64,000 bases of DNA, from positions 158,224,393 to 158,288,392 of the forward strand of contig OX578276.1 of NCBI GenBank assembly GCA_951217055.1. Reading direction: 5' to 3'. Both the position numbers and the translations under genes were made by a program. The notes under the pieces were generated by a model. That model worked only from the letters and a program-made list of their open reading frames with translations. It did no database searches and was not told the origin of the DNA. Of the stretch, positions 46,151-57,494 are shown piece by piece; the stretch's first letter is position 1, and each line of letters opens with the position of its first letter. This stretch comes from Gerris lacustris (taxonomy: Eukaryota; Arthropoda; Insecta; Hemiptera; Gerridae).

Positions 46151-46199
46151 CCTATTTACTGAGAACATGAGAGTAAACTTTTTCCCGTGTGCCGTGTCA

Positions 46200-46990
46200 C
46201 GTGACCTTTTTTATTTTAATATAGTGTCGTATATCATTTGAAAGGTCTTGATATGTACATTAACGCTATTTTATTGGTTTATTTAAAAAAAAAATTGTAC
46301 ACGTACTTTTGTACCGATTTTTAATTTTGTTGTAGGTTAAAGGGTTTAAATAATTTTTTGTTATTTGGTTTTTTTATTTATATTTATTTATTAGTTTAAT
46401 TAATGCCCTTTTGTATTGTTTGTTTTTTAAAAATATAATTTTGGTACCTCAATGTACAGGGGTACAAAAATATCAAAGTTAATCTTTTATAATAATATTA
46501 TGTATATAGTTGAAAAGCTCTTGAATAGTAAATTAATTTTTGTTATATTTAATTTTGTGATATTTTTAGTTTTGTGGGGGTAAAATTGAATTAAAATATC
46601 TTTTCATTTCTCCTAAACTGTATTGAAATATAAAAAATGCATGCATACGAGTCTGCAAGACAGTGAGACATTTTCATGTAACGCTTTTTGATGTCGTTTT
46701 TTTTTAAAAATTTATTTTATTGATGAAAATTCTGAAGAATACCTCTACATATTTTTATATATGGATAGTTAGGTATCTTAAAAGTAGTATCTAATAGCTT
46801 TCCTTAAATAAGAATATAAAAATAAACATTTGACATTACTTGTACAATGCGCAAAAATAATTATTTTATTTTAACTAGATGAGCCATATATACGAATATT
46901 TAGTGATTTTTTGTTTCTAAAATTTGACGGAAAAGTTGGGAGCGTATTATACACGAATATTTAATTTTCCTCAAATTTTAGGTCAAAATA
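46200..46990. other. AT-rich spacer with a family F fragment
   Basis: On the minus strand a GTACCCCTGTACATTGAGGT segment lies at about 46440-46465. The sequence at 46880-46990 (GCGTATTATACACGAATATT) contains single copies of words found in the satellite that follows. Confidence 0.5.
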
Positions 46991-46993
46991 TAG

Positions 46994-48722
46994 CCTGCGT
47001 ATTATACTCGGGTGCGTATAATTATAACCTGCGTATTATACTCGGGTGCGTATAAATATAACCTGCGTATTATACTCGGGTGCGTATAATTATAACCTGC
47101 GTATTATACTCGGGTGCGTATAAATATAACCTGCGTATTATACTCGGGTGCGTATAATTATAACCTGCGTATTATACTCGGGTGCGTATAATTATAACCT
47201 GCGTATTATACTCGGGTGCGTATAAATATAACCTGCGTATTATACTCGGGTGCGTATAAATATAACCTGCGTATTATACTCGGGTGCGTATAAATATAAC
47301 CTGCGTATTATACTCGGGTGCGTATAATTATAACCTGCGTATTATACTCGGGTGCGTATAAATATAACCTGCGTATTATACTCGGGTGCGTATAAATATA
47401 ACCTGCGTATTATACTCGGGTGCGTATAAATATAACCTGCGTATTATACTCGGGTGCGTATAAATATAACCTGCGTATTATACTCGGGTGCGTATAAATA
47501 TAACCTGCGTATTATACTCGGGTGCGTATAATTATAACCTGCGTATTATACTCGGGTGCGTATAAATATAACCTGCGTATTATACTCGGGTGCGTATAAA
47601 TATAACCTGCGTATTATACTCGGGTGCGTATAAATATAACCTGCGTACTATACTCGGGTGCGTATAATTATAACCTGCGTATTATACTCGGGTGCGTATA
47701 AATATAACCTGCGTATTATACTCGGGTGCGTATAATTATAACCTGCGTATTATACTCGGGTGCGTATAAATATAACCTGCGTATTATACTCGGGTGCGTA
47801 TAAATATAACCTGCGTATTATACTCGGGTGCGTATAATTATAACCTGCGTATTATACTCGGGTGCGTATAAATATAACCTGCGTATTATACTCGGGTGCG
47901 TATAATTATAACCTGCGTATTATACTCGGGTGCGTATAAATATAACCTGCGTATTATACTCGGGTGCGTATAATTATAACCTGCGTATTATACTCGGGTG
48001 CGTATAAATATAACCTGCGTATTATACTCGGGTGCGTATAAATATAACCTGCGTATTATACTCGGGTGCGTATAATTATAACCTGCGTATTATACTCGGG
48101 TGCGTATAAATATAACCTGCGTATTATACTCGGGTGCGTATAATTATAACCTGCGTATTATACTCGGGTGCGTATAATTATAACCTGCGTATTATACTCG
48201 GGTGCGTATAAATATAACCTGCGTATTATACTCGGGTGCGTATAATTATAACCTGCGTATTATACTCGGGTGCGTATAAATATAACCTGCGTATTATACT
48301 CGGGTGCGTATAATTATAACCTGCGTATTATACTCGGGTGCGTATAATTATAACCTGCGTATTATACTCGGGTGCGTATAATTATAACCTGCGTATTATA
48401 CTCGGGTGCGTATAAATATAACCTGCGTATTATACTCGGGTGCGTATAATTATAACCTGCGTATTATACTCGGGTGCGTATAATTATAACCTGCGTATTA
48501 TACTCGGGTGCGTATAAATATAACCTGCGTATTATACTCGGGTGCGTATAAATATAACCTGCGTATTATACTCGGGTGCGTATAATTATAACCTGCGTAT
48601 TATACTCGGGTGCGTATAAATATAACCTGCGTATTATACTCGGGTGCGTATAATTATAACCTGCGTATTATACTCGGGTGCGTATAATTATAACCTGCGT
48701 ATTATACTCGGGTGCGTATTTT
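46994..48722. repeat. 34-bp satellite, 51 units
   Basis: The unit is CCTGCGTATTATACTCGGG followed by TGCGTATAA(A/T)TATAA. Unit starts at 46994 and 48694 are exactly 50 periods apart, so there are no indels. One position is two-state: AATTATAA in 23 and AAATATAA in 27 of the 50 junctions. Apart from it I saw only one other substitution (GTACTATAC at 47646-47654). The array ends TGCGTATTTTACGCGAGAC. The unit is not a multiple of three and has no coding capacity. Confidence 0.97.
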
Positions 48723-48877
48723 ACGCGAGACTTTACGGTATGTAAATAATAAAAAAATATGTTAAATATGTAAGGTATTCAGTTAATTATTTATCATATT
48801 CTTAAAGTTTATTATAAATTCAATTCGTAAACATTATATTAATAATTGGCAATATGAAATATGTATTAAGAAATATA
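48723..48877. other. AT-rich spacer
   Basis: Starts with GCGAGACTTTACGGTATG, which may be the end of the element in which the satellite arose. I see nothing else. Confidence 0.4.
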
Positions 48878-49942
48878 CAGGGTGGTCCAAAAGTCTCCCC
48901 CCCCCCCCCCCTCTTAACTTTTGAACGGTTTGAGATAAATTAATGAAACTTGGGGGGATCTCTACCATGCATGGGGAAGTTTGTTTTCATGCAATCAACT
49001 AGGGGCAACCACCCACTTTGCCCCCAGGCCACCCAACTTCAAAATTTCAAATTGGAGTGTATATTTTTGATAGCATATTTGAATTCTACAGTGAAAAATA
49101 ATAAACTTTTACTTGGAACTTTTTTTTCTATTCCCAATATTTTGCCTCCTATAGGTGGGCAAAGATAGCAAAATTACCCTACCGATAATACGTTGTAAAA
49201 TCTAAACGGTTAGAGATAAATTAATGAAACTTCCGTACCATGTAAAAATGGTATGAAAGGATCCGTACCATGTAAAGGGAAGTGTGTATTCATCCACTCG
49301 CGTACTAGGGGCAACCTCCCATTTTGCCCCCAGACCACCTACCTTCATAATTTTGTCCTAGAATGTATAGTTTTGATAGCAGATTTAGATTCTACGGCAA
49401 AAAATAAAAATATTTTACTTCAAACTTTTTTTTCTACCTCTAATATTTTGCCCCCTATAGGGGGGAAAGGTATAAAAATCGTAGATATCAGCGCCTGGGG
49501 GCAAAATGGAGGTTGCCCCTAGTACGTGAGTGGACGAATACACACTTTCCTTTACATGGTACAGATCTCCCAAGTTCCATGACTTTATTTCAAACCGTTT
49601 AGATTTTATAACAATCTAAGAGTTATTGTTTTACTATTTCGGAAGGGTTATTTAGCTATCTTTGCCCCCCATAGGGGGAAAAATATTGGAGATAGAAAAA
49701 ATAGTTTCAAATAAAAGTTTATTATTTTTCACCGTAGAATCCAAATATGCTATCAAAAATATACGCTCCAATTTGAAATTTTGAAGTTGGGTGGCCTGGG
49801 GGCAAAGTGGGTGGTTGCCCCTAGTGGGTGATTGCATGAAAACAAACTTCTCTTTGCATGGTAGAGATCCCCCAAGTTTCATTAATTTATCTCAAACCGT
49901 TCAAATGTTAAGAGGGGGGGGGGAGACTTTTGGACCACCCTG
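48878..49942. mobile_element. mariner-like foldback MITE
   Basis: 1065 bp, flanked by TA (48876-48877, 49943-49944). The ends are CAGGGTGGTCCAAAAGTCTC and its reverse complement, a Tc1/mariner-type terminus. The interior is built from four modules: two similar direct units on the left (about 48905-49165 and 49200-49470) and two inverted ones on the right (about 49495-49620 and 49650-49925). Each has CTAGGGGCAACC, TTTGCCCCCAGGCC and a TATAGG block. The frames across it (for example 48950-49168 and 49652-49882, which give nearly the same protein on opposite strands) are artefacts of this structure. Confidence 0.85.
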
Positions 49943-49944
49943 TA

Positions 49945-51180
49945 TATTAAATATATAAATATATATATAAATATATATTAAATATATAAATATATATTGA
50001 AATATATATTATTTTATGTAGTGCATATAAAAAAATATCTAATAAAAGCGGTGTAATTATTATTAATTTCGTAAAAGATGAATTAGTTATTTAAGATAAG
50101 TCTTTATGTTGGTTCATAATAATTAAAGAGGACTAGATAGTAAAGACAATGCAATTTACGAATTATTGTTCCACGTAATAAGCAATCTTTTAACCCTATT
50201 ATCGTATATCGTATTAAACGAAATATGTATAAGTAAAGGGGGTTAAAAGAAGTGCGTGTTTAGTTGTAGAGATGCCAGTGTAGTCGTAGAACTATAGACT
50301 GTTGTAATGTAAAGTGGACCCGATAACCGATGATTCCCGAGTGAGATTCGACTTCCTTCGGTCTTACAAAGCGAAGTGGGGGAGACCGCGAGCCTCAGCC
50401 CTGTCGGCCTACGACAGGGCTGAGAGTTCATGGCAAGCTCCTGTACTTTCCTGACTCCCTGTCTCACGTATAAATTTTTTCGACTTTCTTCGGCCCTACG
50501 AAGCGCGGTAGGGGAAGGCACTACAGCTGGAGACTAGATTACAGACCTCCTATGCATTTGTTGACGCCAAACCTGCCCTACACTTGTACCTTTCCTTAAA
50601 AGGCGACTCTCGCGCCACCTCTGAGTCATGTGCGAAACTAAAGTTAATTAGTGTTTTATGTATATACCCGCCTTGTTACTTTTACTGTAGCCCTCAGTGA
50701 CGTAACCTGGATGTAGCGTAGCATCTGACTGCCTGACTCCAAGACGTCACTTGCCTTGTGTTACGTGCCCTAGCTGGTAACCTCATAAGACCGTAAGTGC
50801 CTTCCCTTTTTCACCTTTTTTCCCTTTCTTCGGTAGCCTTGCTCTACATTTCCCCATTTTTTCCCCTTTTACATGTTACTCCCTTAAGCGTCCCCTTTTG
50901 TTAGTTGTTTTTCCGTGCCGTTATTTATTGTTATCGCGTTCGCGGTTTAATTATATCTTTTTTTCATTTTATCTTTTTTACGTGTTTTATTTTATTGCGT
51001 GTGTACGTACTTTGCGCGTACAGCATTTCTAACTCCCTGTTATACTTTTCTGAGTTTTTAAGCTAAAAAGTAACATAACGTTTTGACTTGTGTCCCATAG
51101 CCCAAACATGAAAATGTCAAAACTGTTTATTGTATAGCGCGGTTTCTACGATTTTGTTGCTGGGTTATTGGAAATGTACT
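49945..51180. other. AT-rich spacer then a GC-richer block (50.22-50.80 kb)
   Basis: From about 50220 to 50800 the sequence is less AT-rich and has CTTCGGTCTTACAAAGCG and CTTCGGCCCTACGAAGCG, two related segments about 130 bp apart. It contains a 13-bp perfect hairpin at 50393-50423. No frame is recognisable. Old LTR or untranslated retroelement sequence is possible. Confidence 0.35.
50393..50423. repeat. 13-bp perfect stem hairpin
   Basis: CTCAGCCCTGTCG (50393-50405), loop GCCTA, CGACAGGGCTGAG (50411-50423). Confidence 0.9.
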
Positions 51181-51510
51181 TTTGAAGCTGCTAGTGTAAA
51201 TAAATGTATGTTTGTGCGCATGTGGAAGGGAAACAAATGGGCGCAGAAGGTTGAAACTTGTGTGAGACCAACAATTGGCTAATCATTACCTACCATCCAA
51301 ATTTCATTAAAATCGGACTTGTAGTTTTTAAGATATGTTGGTTCGCAAAAATTGAGCGACCGACAGACCGACAGACCTTCAGACACGGAACCAAAAATAT
51401 TCCCTGATGTGTGAAACGGAGTTCTGTCTAGAAATTTTTGAAATCGGAGATACAAAATATTTTCGATCTTCAGTACGATCACATAGCTTCCGTTACCTTC
51501 GGTAAGTTAG
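51180..51510 (-). repeat. Family C repeat
   Basis: On the minus strand: GGTAACGGAAGCTATGTGAT, a GTCTGTCGGTCTGTCGGTC tract near 51360, then GATTTTAATGAAATTTGGAT and TTCAACCTTCTGCGCC. The outermost hairpin half is lost. Confidence 0.7.
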
Positions 51511-51514
51511 AACC

Positions 51515-52230
51515 AATAAATAAAAAATAAAAAAAATAAAATGTTTTATACAATGCGCACAAGCATACAATTATCCCCGAATTTCCGATGCGTATTATAT
51601 GCGATATTTTATGGTTAATACATATTTATATTAATAATAATATGTGGGGAACAGCCCTTGGAAAGCGTAAGGCGGCCAATACAACCATATATATGTATTG
51701 GGGGGGGGGGGGGGCACATCATTCCATCATTAATATAAAGCATATATTTGGCGTTTGCATCGGATAGACGTCTCTTCACTTGAGTAGTTTATGTTCACGT
51801 TAGTATTATGTTGTTGAGTGAACACTGAACGTGACCTGGACCTCCTCCAGCATCCAATACAAATGAACCTTCTGTCTAAACATTTGTTGCATTTACATTA
51901 ACAAGTTGAACTGTCATCCTTCCTCTTCCTCTACTTGAATCTGCTTTTAAAACACCATTTCATTTCTATTTGAACCAATCGTCAAACGTTCACATACTTA
52001 GTACGTTGGCTTCCGCGGGTTCACTAGTAATAAATAACTATAGCGTTTTTTTCGAGGAAATCCGCGTCTCAAAGGTGTAAGTCTCAACGATCCAATAGAC
52101 TTAGGCTAATAGCTCAGTTTGGGGCATCAAACCACATAAGCTTTGAGACCCCAACACCAACTCTGGAAAACTTAGCGATAATTTATTAATTAACCACAAC
52201 CATTCTGTGACATCTCAAACAAATAATAGT
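51515..52230. other. unrecognised sequence
   Basis: GATGCGTATTATATGCGATA at 51589-51608 is a single relative of the 34-bp satellite unit. A G-run lies at 51700-51713. I see nothing else. Confidence 0.4.
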
Positions 52231-52232
52231 TA

Positions 52233-52860
52233 TTTATGCACCTAGGGAGTAAAGTAAGCCATTATTCCCTGAGCGAAAAAAGTTGGTTCTTGAGGCGAAG
52301 CCGAAGGAACCATGGTCCCTAAATCCCGAGGCGAAGCCGAGGCAATTAGACTCTTTAATTCCCGAGGCGCAGCCGAGGGAATAACTCTCAGCCGAGGGAG
52401 ATAAATATCGCAAGGAATAATATTTTATCTCCAGTAGGAAGGAACACATTTTCGTCCATAGCACAGTTTTTATTTATTATTTTAATAAATAACAATAATT
52501 ATTAGAACTTTTAATAGCAGATATAAGAGATTCAATATTAAAACAAATAAGAATTGGAATTAAACACTTAACTTAGATGGCTATTTAGATGCAGGTTATA
52601 ATGTTGTAAACAATGATAAACATGGTCAAAAAAGCGCAGTGTCGCCAACCTGATTTCAACAACTTCATTACATTAGCCATACACTTTCTACTATTTATAA
52701 AATAATTAAGTTGCAATCTTTACTTTTTTGCCCTAATTTACTTTTTTGCCCTACTTTTACTTTTTGAGTCAGGAATGAAAAGACCTGTTTTAGTCCCTAT
52801 AAACTAATTCAAAATCATAACTTTTTTCCCTACTGGAGATAATAACTTTTTATATACTAC
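52233..52860 (+). repeat. Family S repeat, uninterrupted
   Basis: From ATTTATGCACCTAGGGAGTA to CCCTACTGGAGATAA, with GAGGCGAAGCCGAAGGAACC, CCCGAGGCGAAGCCGAGG and CCCGAGGCGCAGCCGAGGGA. It provides the empty site for the E insertion in the 11.65-13.07 kb copy. Direct CTTTTTTGCCCTA repeats lie near 52730. Confidence 0.8.
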
Positions 52861-53050
52861 GTTTTTAAATTTTCTGTTGAATCGTATGTAATGTTGATAA
52901 TATAATTGTTATTGTTATATAATATATAATGTTAGTGAAAAAAAAATAGTTCCAAATTTATTTACTTCACATAAATGACAACCATCTAGAGAGCTGATCT
53001 TAAACCTATAAAAGGACAAATCTTTGTACAACGGATCTCCCCAACACCTA
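52848..53050 (+). repeat. Family K repeat
   Basis: Almost identical to 60340-60540: TTTTTATATACTACGTTTTT, TTGAATCGTATGTAATGTTG, CATCTAGAGAGCTGATCTTA and AACCTATAAAAGGACAAATC. Confidence 0.75.
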
Positions 53051-53480
53051 CTTTTACTTTTTCTCCCTACTTTTTGAGTTCAGGGATGAAAAGAACTGTT
53101 TTAGTCCCTCTAAACTAATTCAAAATCATAACTTCTTTTTCCTACTGGAGATAAAAGTATTTATTGACTTGTTTATGAATACATACATTAATAGTATTAG
53201 GAGGTGAGAACTACTCTTTATCAAGGTACAAATAAACAAAAGAAGTTGTAAGACAAAGTGAAACAGCTTTTAAGTCGAGACAACTGTAGGGAAGCAAGCA
53301 AAACCCCTGATGAGGGAATAGTTATTTACGCAACAAGGGGGTAAAGTAACTGATTGCACCCTGAGCGATGAAGTCCACTCCCGAGGCGGAGGAGAGAGAG
53401 TTAATTATCGCGAGGGTGGAAGTGATTTTACTCCCAAGGTACGTACAAGATTTTCCCTCCATAAGGGAGAAAAAAAAATA
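53050..53480 (+). repeat. two family S fragments
   Basis: 53050-53160 repeats the family S 3' end (CTTTTTGAGTTCAGGGATGA, TTTCCTACTGGAGATAAAAG). 53310-53475 repeats its start (GGGGGTAAAGTAACTG, CCCGAGGCGGAGGAGAGAG). Confidence 0.65.
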
Positions 53481-53564
53481 TTGAAAGATTTTAATTTTAA
53501 ATTATTTTATTCAACAAGAAATACATATTTTTATATTTATTTAAAACAAAAAAAAATTGACTGC

Positions 53565-54127
53565 TAATTAGTGTGGCACATAGCTTCCTCGCATCCTATC
53601 ATGTGCTTTATTGTTATATTAACATTATCATTATTGTTATATTGTTTATTGTGTGAAAACTATTAATATTATTAGCGATCATTAACACTTTATAGCGGTG
53701 TCGCTGATTGTTTTACTAAAAAATATATTTGTAAAAAATGTTTGTCTCATTGAATAGATGAAGTTAGATTTTTTTCCCGACCCGAAATTCCAATTTTAAA
53801 TTTGAAGTTCATGTTTACGCGAGCATTGCGCGTGAACGCTTGGACGGATAACGTTGTCCAACGAACCCGTCCTGGGCATTGGTAAAATGAACATGTCTAC
53901 CAAATTTCATCAAAATCGGTCGACATTTACTCAAGTTATCGTCGCACGTTTCATAATTCGCGGACACACAGACCGACAGACAGACAGAAAGACAGACACG
54001 AGACCAAAAATGTTCCCTGATGTCTGAAACGGATTTCTGTCTTGGAATTTTTAAAATCGGAGGCATAAAAGGTTTTCGTTCTCAAAAGCGAACACAATGC
54101 TTCCGTCACCTTGTAAGCTCGGAAGCA
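53565..54127 (-). repeat. Family C repeat, full length
   Basis: The minus-strand start is GCTTCCGAGCTTAC at 54127, here missing the GAAGGT loop; the end is AGGATGCGAGGAAGC near 53590. GACA units lie at 53977-53996. Confidence 0.75.
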
Positions 54128-54129
54128 AT

Positions 54130-55240
54130 AGTTAGATATAATAATAACAATTCTTTAAATATGTTTAATCACGTTAAAATTAAATTGTAGATAGTAATTA
54201 TTTGAATTTCAATGCTCAAATAAAATGGGAGAATCAGCTGGAAGCTGAGTCGTGTATTGAATGGTGTTGACTACTGATGTAATTACATATATATGGATTA
54301 GTTGATCTACATGTAGAAATTATGATTTCACTTTTAACTTGTTTATTTTTTTACTGATGAATCACTATGGCAACCGTTGTGGAGGTTACATAACAATTGT
54401 GAAGATGACAGAGATTTATACATTAAACAAAAGTTATTAAATGAAATGTGTATTAGCACCAAGCTTATTTACTTGTGCTTTATCTAGGGCAACACTGGAG
54501 GGAATCAAGAGAGTTCATGATTCCCTTATTTTTCATTACTCCCTGTTTAACCCGACCGGGCGCAATGAGTAACTTCTCTCCCTGTAAACTTGGGAGGAAA
54601 GTTCACTTTTTCCCCATGCTGGAAGTAAAGATTAAAACATACCTGCTGAAGAGTCCGAATCAAAGCCATCCAACCCGACCTCACTCTGCGACTTCATCCC
54701 CTTACTCCCTTACGGGCGACTTCATCCCCCTCTCTCCATTTTCAGCTAAATAGAAATTCAGCATACACATACTAGCTTGTAATATCTAGCTAGTTTGAAT
54801 TTCCCACGATAACAGAAATAACACTAATGCCGAATAAACTTAATTACACTACCAACACATTTCAGACAGATCACATCTTGATAGAATTCTTAGAATAAAT
54901 AAATTAATGTTAACAGCCTTAATGGCGTATTAAATAAAATCAACTTCCATGCTTCCTGAAATTGGAGTAATGGGTCGTCTTACAAAGTCCCACGTTTCGC
55001 TTCCACTACTAGAAGCATCTTTTACTACTACAAAAACATCTTGATGTTAACTGGAAGCAACAACAAGATAAACAGCTTATGTTGATGTTACTTCGAGTTG
55101 ACATCTGAATGCACCACACCTCTGAAGATGCTTCCAGCAGTGGAAGAGAACCGTTGGACTTCAAACCCTTCATGACGCGGATTTCACCGAAAAACAAAGT
55201 TTTATATATATTATTCTAAATTCATATTTTAAGATTTTGG
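54130..55240. other. unrecognised sequence
   Basis: A slightly GC-richer block at 54560-54740 gives a 92-codon frame without motifs. I see no repeats shared with the rest of the window. Confidence 0.35.
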
Positions 55241-55242
55241 TA

Positions 55243-55403
55243 GTATTCATACTACGGAACGATTAAATTTTAATTTAAATCAAAATATAATTATTATTAA
55301 CTACGGGAAACAGACAGAGAAAAATAGACTCCAGCGCGGGGATTTGAACCACCAGCCTCTATATTTCCAGTATAGCGCTCTAACCAACTAAGCTACGCAG
55401 GAG
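55243..55403 (-). mobile_element. tRNA-derived SINE
   Basis: On the minus strand a 73-nt tRNA-like head (55402-55330) is followed by a body TCTATTTTTCTCTG through ACTACCAA. Head features: acceptor TCCTGCG/CGCTGGA with one mismatch, D arm GCTT..GAGC with TAGCTTAGTTGG as box A, a perfect 5-bp anticodon stem CTATA/TATAG with loop CTGGAAA, and box B GGTTCAAATCC. The T stem is disturbed by an extra base. The body recurs without the head at 28655-28735. A degenerate tRNA gene is possible, but the shared body favours a SINE. Confidence 0.7.
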
Positions 55404-55524
55404 AATGAATTTCTCTGACGTTAATGATACCTTGACCCGGATTTAAAGCTTTCAATTTTTTAACAAGTCTGAGAAGTCAACATTAATGACAAAGAACTAG
55501 ACCGAGAAATAACGCTTATATAGA

Positions 55525-55612
55525 GGCCGGTGGTTCAAATCCCCGCGCTGGAGTCTATTTTTCTCTGTCTGTTTCCCGTAGTTAATAATAATTATAATTT
55601 GATTTATATTAT
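55525..55612 (+). repeat. inverted partial copy of the SINE
   Basis: AGAGGCCGGTGGTTCAAATC through CGTAGTTAATAATAATTAT is the reverse complement of 55263-55360. It starts inside the tRNA-like head. The two copies form an inverted pair with about 160 bp between arms. Confidence 0.8.
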
Positions 55613-55719
55613 TCCAGTATTGTTTAAATTTAATATCAATTTGTCACTCCTATAATAAACCTTGTTTCTCAACAAAAAAACATTTATTGTAATCTAATAG
55701 ATATATAGAAAGAGTAAAA

Positions 55720-56100
55720 TTTTATTTTGGAACAAAGTTCCTTTTCTGGAGCCCGGGGGGGGGGGGGGGGGGAGAAGGAGTGTATCCGAAAAAAACGACC
55801 GTCACAAAACCAAGCGTCACGAAATCTACAGATGACGATAACTTGAGTAAAAGATGACCGAGTTAGTTGAAATTTGGTACACATTTTCATTTTACAAAGG
55901 CCCAGGCTAAGTTTGTTGGACAACGTTATCCGCACTAGCGTTCACGCGCAACGCTCGCGTAAACGTAAGCTTCAAATTTAAAATTGGAATTTTAGGACGG
56001 GAAATAATACTAACTTCATCTATTTAATGAGACAAACAATATTTTAAATCGTTTTTTTTTTTTTAGTAAAACCAACACCAACACCGCTGAAAAGATCAAG
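55720..56100 (+). repeat. Family A/E chimeric repeat
   Basis: It starts like family A (TTTTGGAACAAAGTTCC, GAGCCCGGG with a G-run at 55755-55773, CGTCACAAAACC) and continues like C and E (GAGTTAGTTGAAATTTGGTA, GTTATCCGCACTAGCG, TTCATCTATTTAATGAGACA). Confidence 0.6.
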
Positions 56101-56872
56101 AAGAAAAAAGCCACAAAAACTTGACGGTAAAAGATTCCGTAAAAGGTTTTATAAGGAGCCAACAACAATCACATGCAATTTAAATCAAAACAAAGAAAAA
56201 TCTGTCACTTCGAAATAAACAGGTTTGACAGTAAATAAAAATCCCGTCAAGTACTTACCAGCAAGTTACTAAAAGGGTTTCTTCGGTCATAAGAATTCAT
56301 AAGTACTTTATTATTATTATTATTATTTTTTTTTTTTTTTAACAAAAATATGTAAATGTCGCTTTTCTTACCTAATTTATCCTTCATTGAGACATTCATT
56401 AAAAATATGTATACAAATTCACTTTTAAGAAACGAGGAGTGCATATTTATTATCCATTACTATCTTCGGTAGTATGCAATTTTGTTGTTTATGTGAACCA
56501 AATTTCAATACCTTTAAAATGGTACCCAACTACGAATTTTCAAATTACAAAAATTTTGGGGCTCCCGAGTTACGGTCCCCTAATATTTTTAAAATTTGCC
56601 TTTTTTTAGACCAACTCCCAGAAACTTCATTGGACCCCAGGGATATATATTTATGTGTTTTTGCCCTTTTTTAGACCTATCCTAATGGGGTAGTGCAGGG
56701 GGGGGGGGGGGGGGGGGTACATTTTGGGTTTGTCTTAATTTTTTGGGGGGTAAAATGGCCTCCATTTTGGAAACGCGATATATATTTTTAATCTACATTT
56801 CAATACCTTTGAAATGATACCCAACTTGAAAATTACAAAAAAATATAAAATATTGCGATCTATTCGCAATTG
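56100..56872. other. AT-rich sequence with relatives of the 288-bp unit
   Basis: (ATT)n at 56312-56330; from about 56500 the words TTTCAATACC, AAAATGG and TACCCAAC resemble the array at 63.1 kb (TTCAATACCTTTCATTTGAT). A G-run lies at 56697-56717. Confidence 0.4.
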
Positions 56873-56880
56873 ATCGCAGA
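56873..56880. repeat. 8-bp target duplication, left (ATCGCAGA)
   Basis: Repeated exactly at 58939-58946, directly outside the other end of the hAT element. Confidence 0.9.
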
Positions 56881-57061
56881 CAGGGCCGTCGAGAGGGGGC
56901 GGCAGGTAAGGCTGGTGCCGGGGGGCCCGGACCTCACCTAAAGGGCCCGGCCGTCTCAAGCCCCGAACACCCAATTACGCCGAAATTTTTATTATTGAAA
57001 AATTCGTAATAATGTTAATAATAATTAAAAATAATATTAGTTAATATTAAAGTTGTAAACC

Positions 57062-57410
57062 CAGGTGCGGTATTTAGTAATAATGGTTAGACGGGTAGGA
57101 CGAACTCCTTGTTCTAACCTTGCAATCAGGCCACATTGGGCCCATTTTACTAACCCCGTGGCGGAGTGTTCCAGCTATTTCCCGAACATCATGCCTATCC
57201 ATGGTACCGCCGAAGCGGGTATGGTGAGGTCATTAATTAGTATGAGCTATTTAAATCAGAGCATCATGGCGAGGGATCGAATTTGCGTCGATCCATCGAC
57301 CCCAATTTGCCTTGATTCATTGATAGTTGGGCTAGAGCCTAGAGCCTCCTGGGACACGCTGGCTCCGGTGTGGAAATAAAGTTTGCGAGAGACTTTCCCG
57401 GTCTGAGATT
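57062..57410 (+). other. unrecognised 104-codon frame in the hAT interior
   Basis: The frame 57065-57379 is open and its base composition differs from the flanks. I recognise no domain. It could be an inserted fragment or an eroded part of the transposase region. Confidence 0.3.
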
Positions 57411-57494
57411 GAGATGCGAAAAATTACAAAGTTGTATCCCGATGGGTCTCAATAAAAATCCACAGAGAACCCAGAAAATCGCTTCAAAATAGTT

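Noticed and set aside
46994..48722. CRISPR array (regular 34-bp repeats)
   Set aside because: There are no unique spacers and the sequence is eukaryotic; it is a head-to-tail satellite.
48950..49882. Three frames with similar proteins (GNHPLCPQATQLQNFKLE and relatives)
   Set aside because: They are the direct and inverted modules of one foldback MITE.
55330..55402. Functional tRNA gene
   Set aside because: An extra base disturbs the T stem, the acceptor has a mismatch, and the sequence is followed by a SINE body found elsewhere without the head.
57065..57379. A 104-residue frame as a hAT gene product
   Set aside because: It has no hAT motifs and its base composition differs from the transposase remains; I list it as unrecognised.
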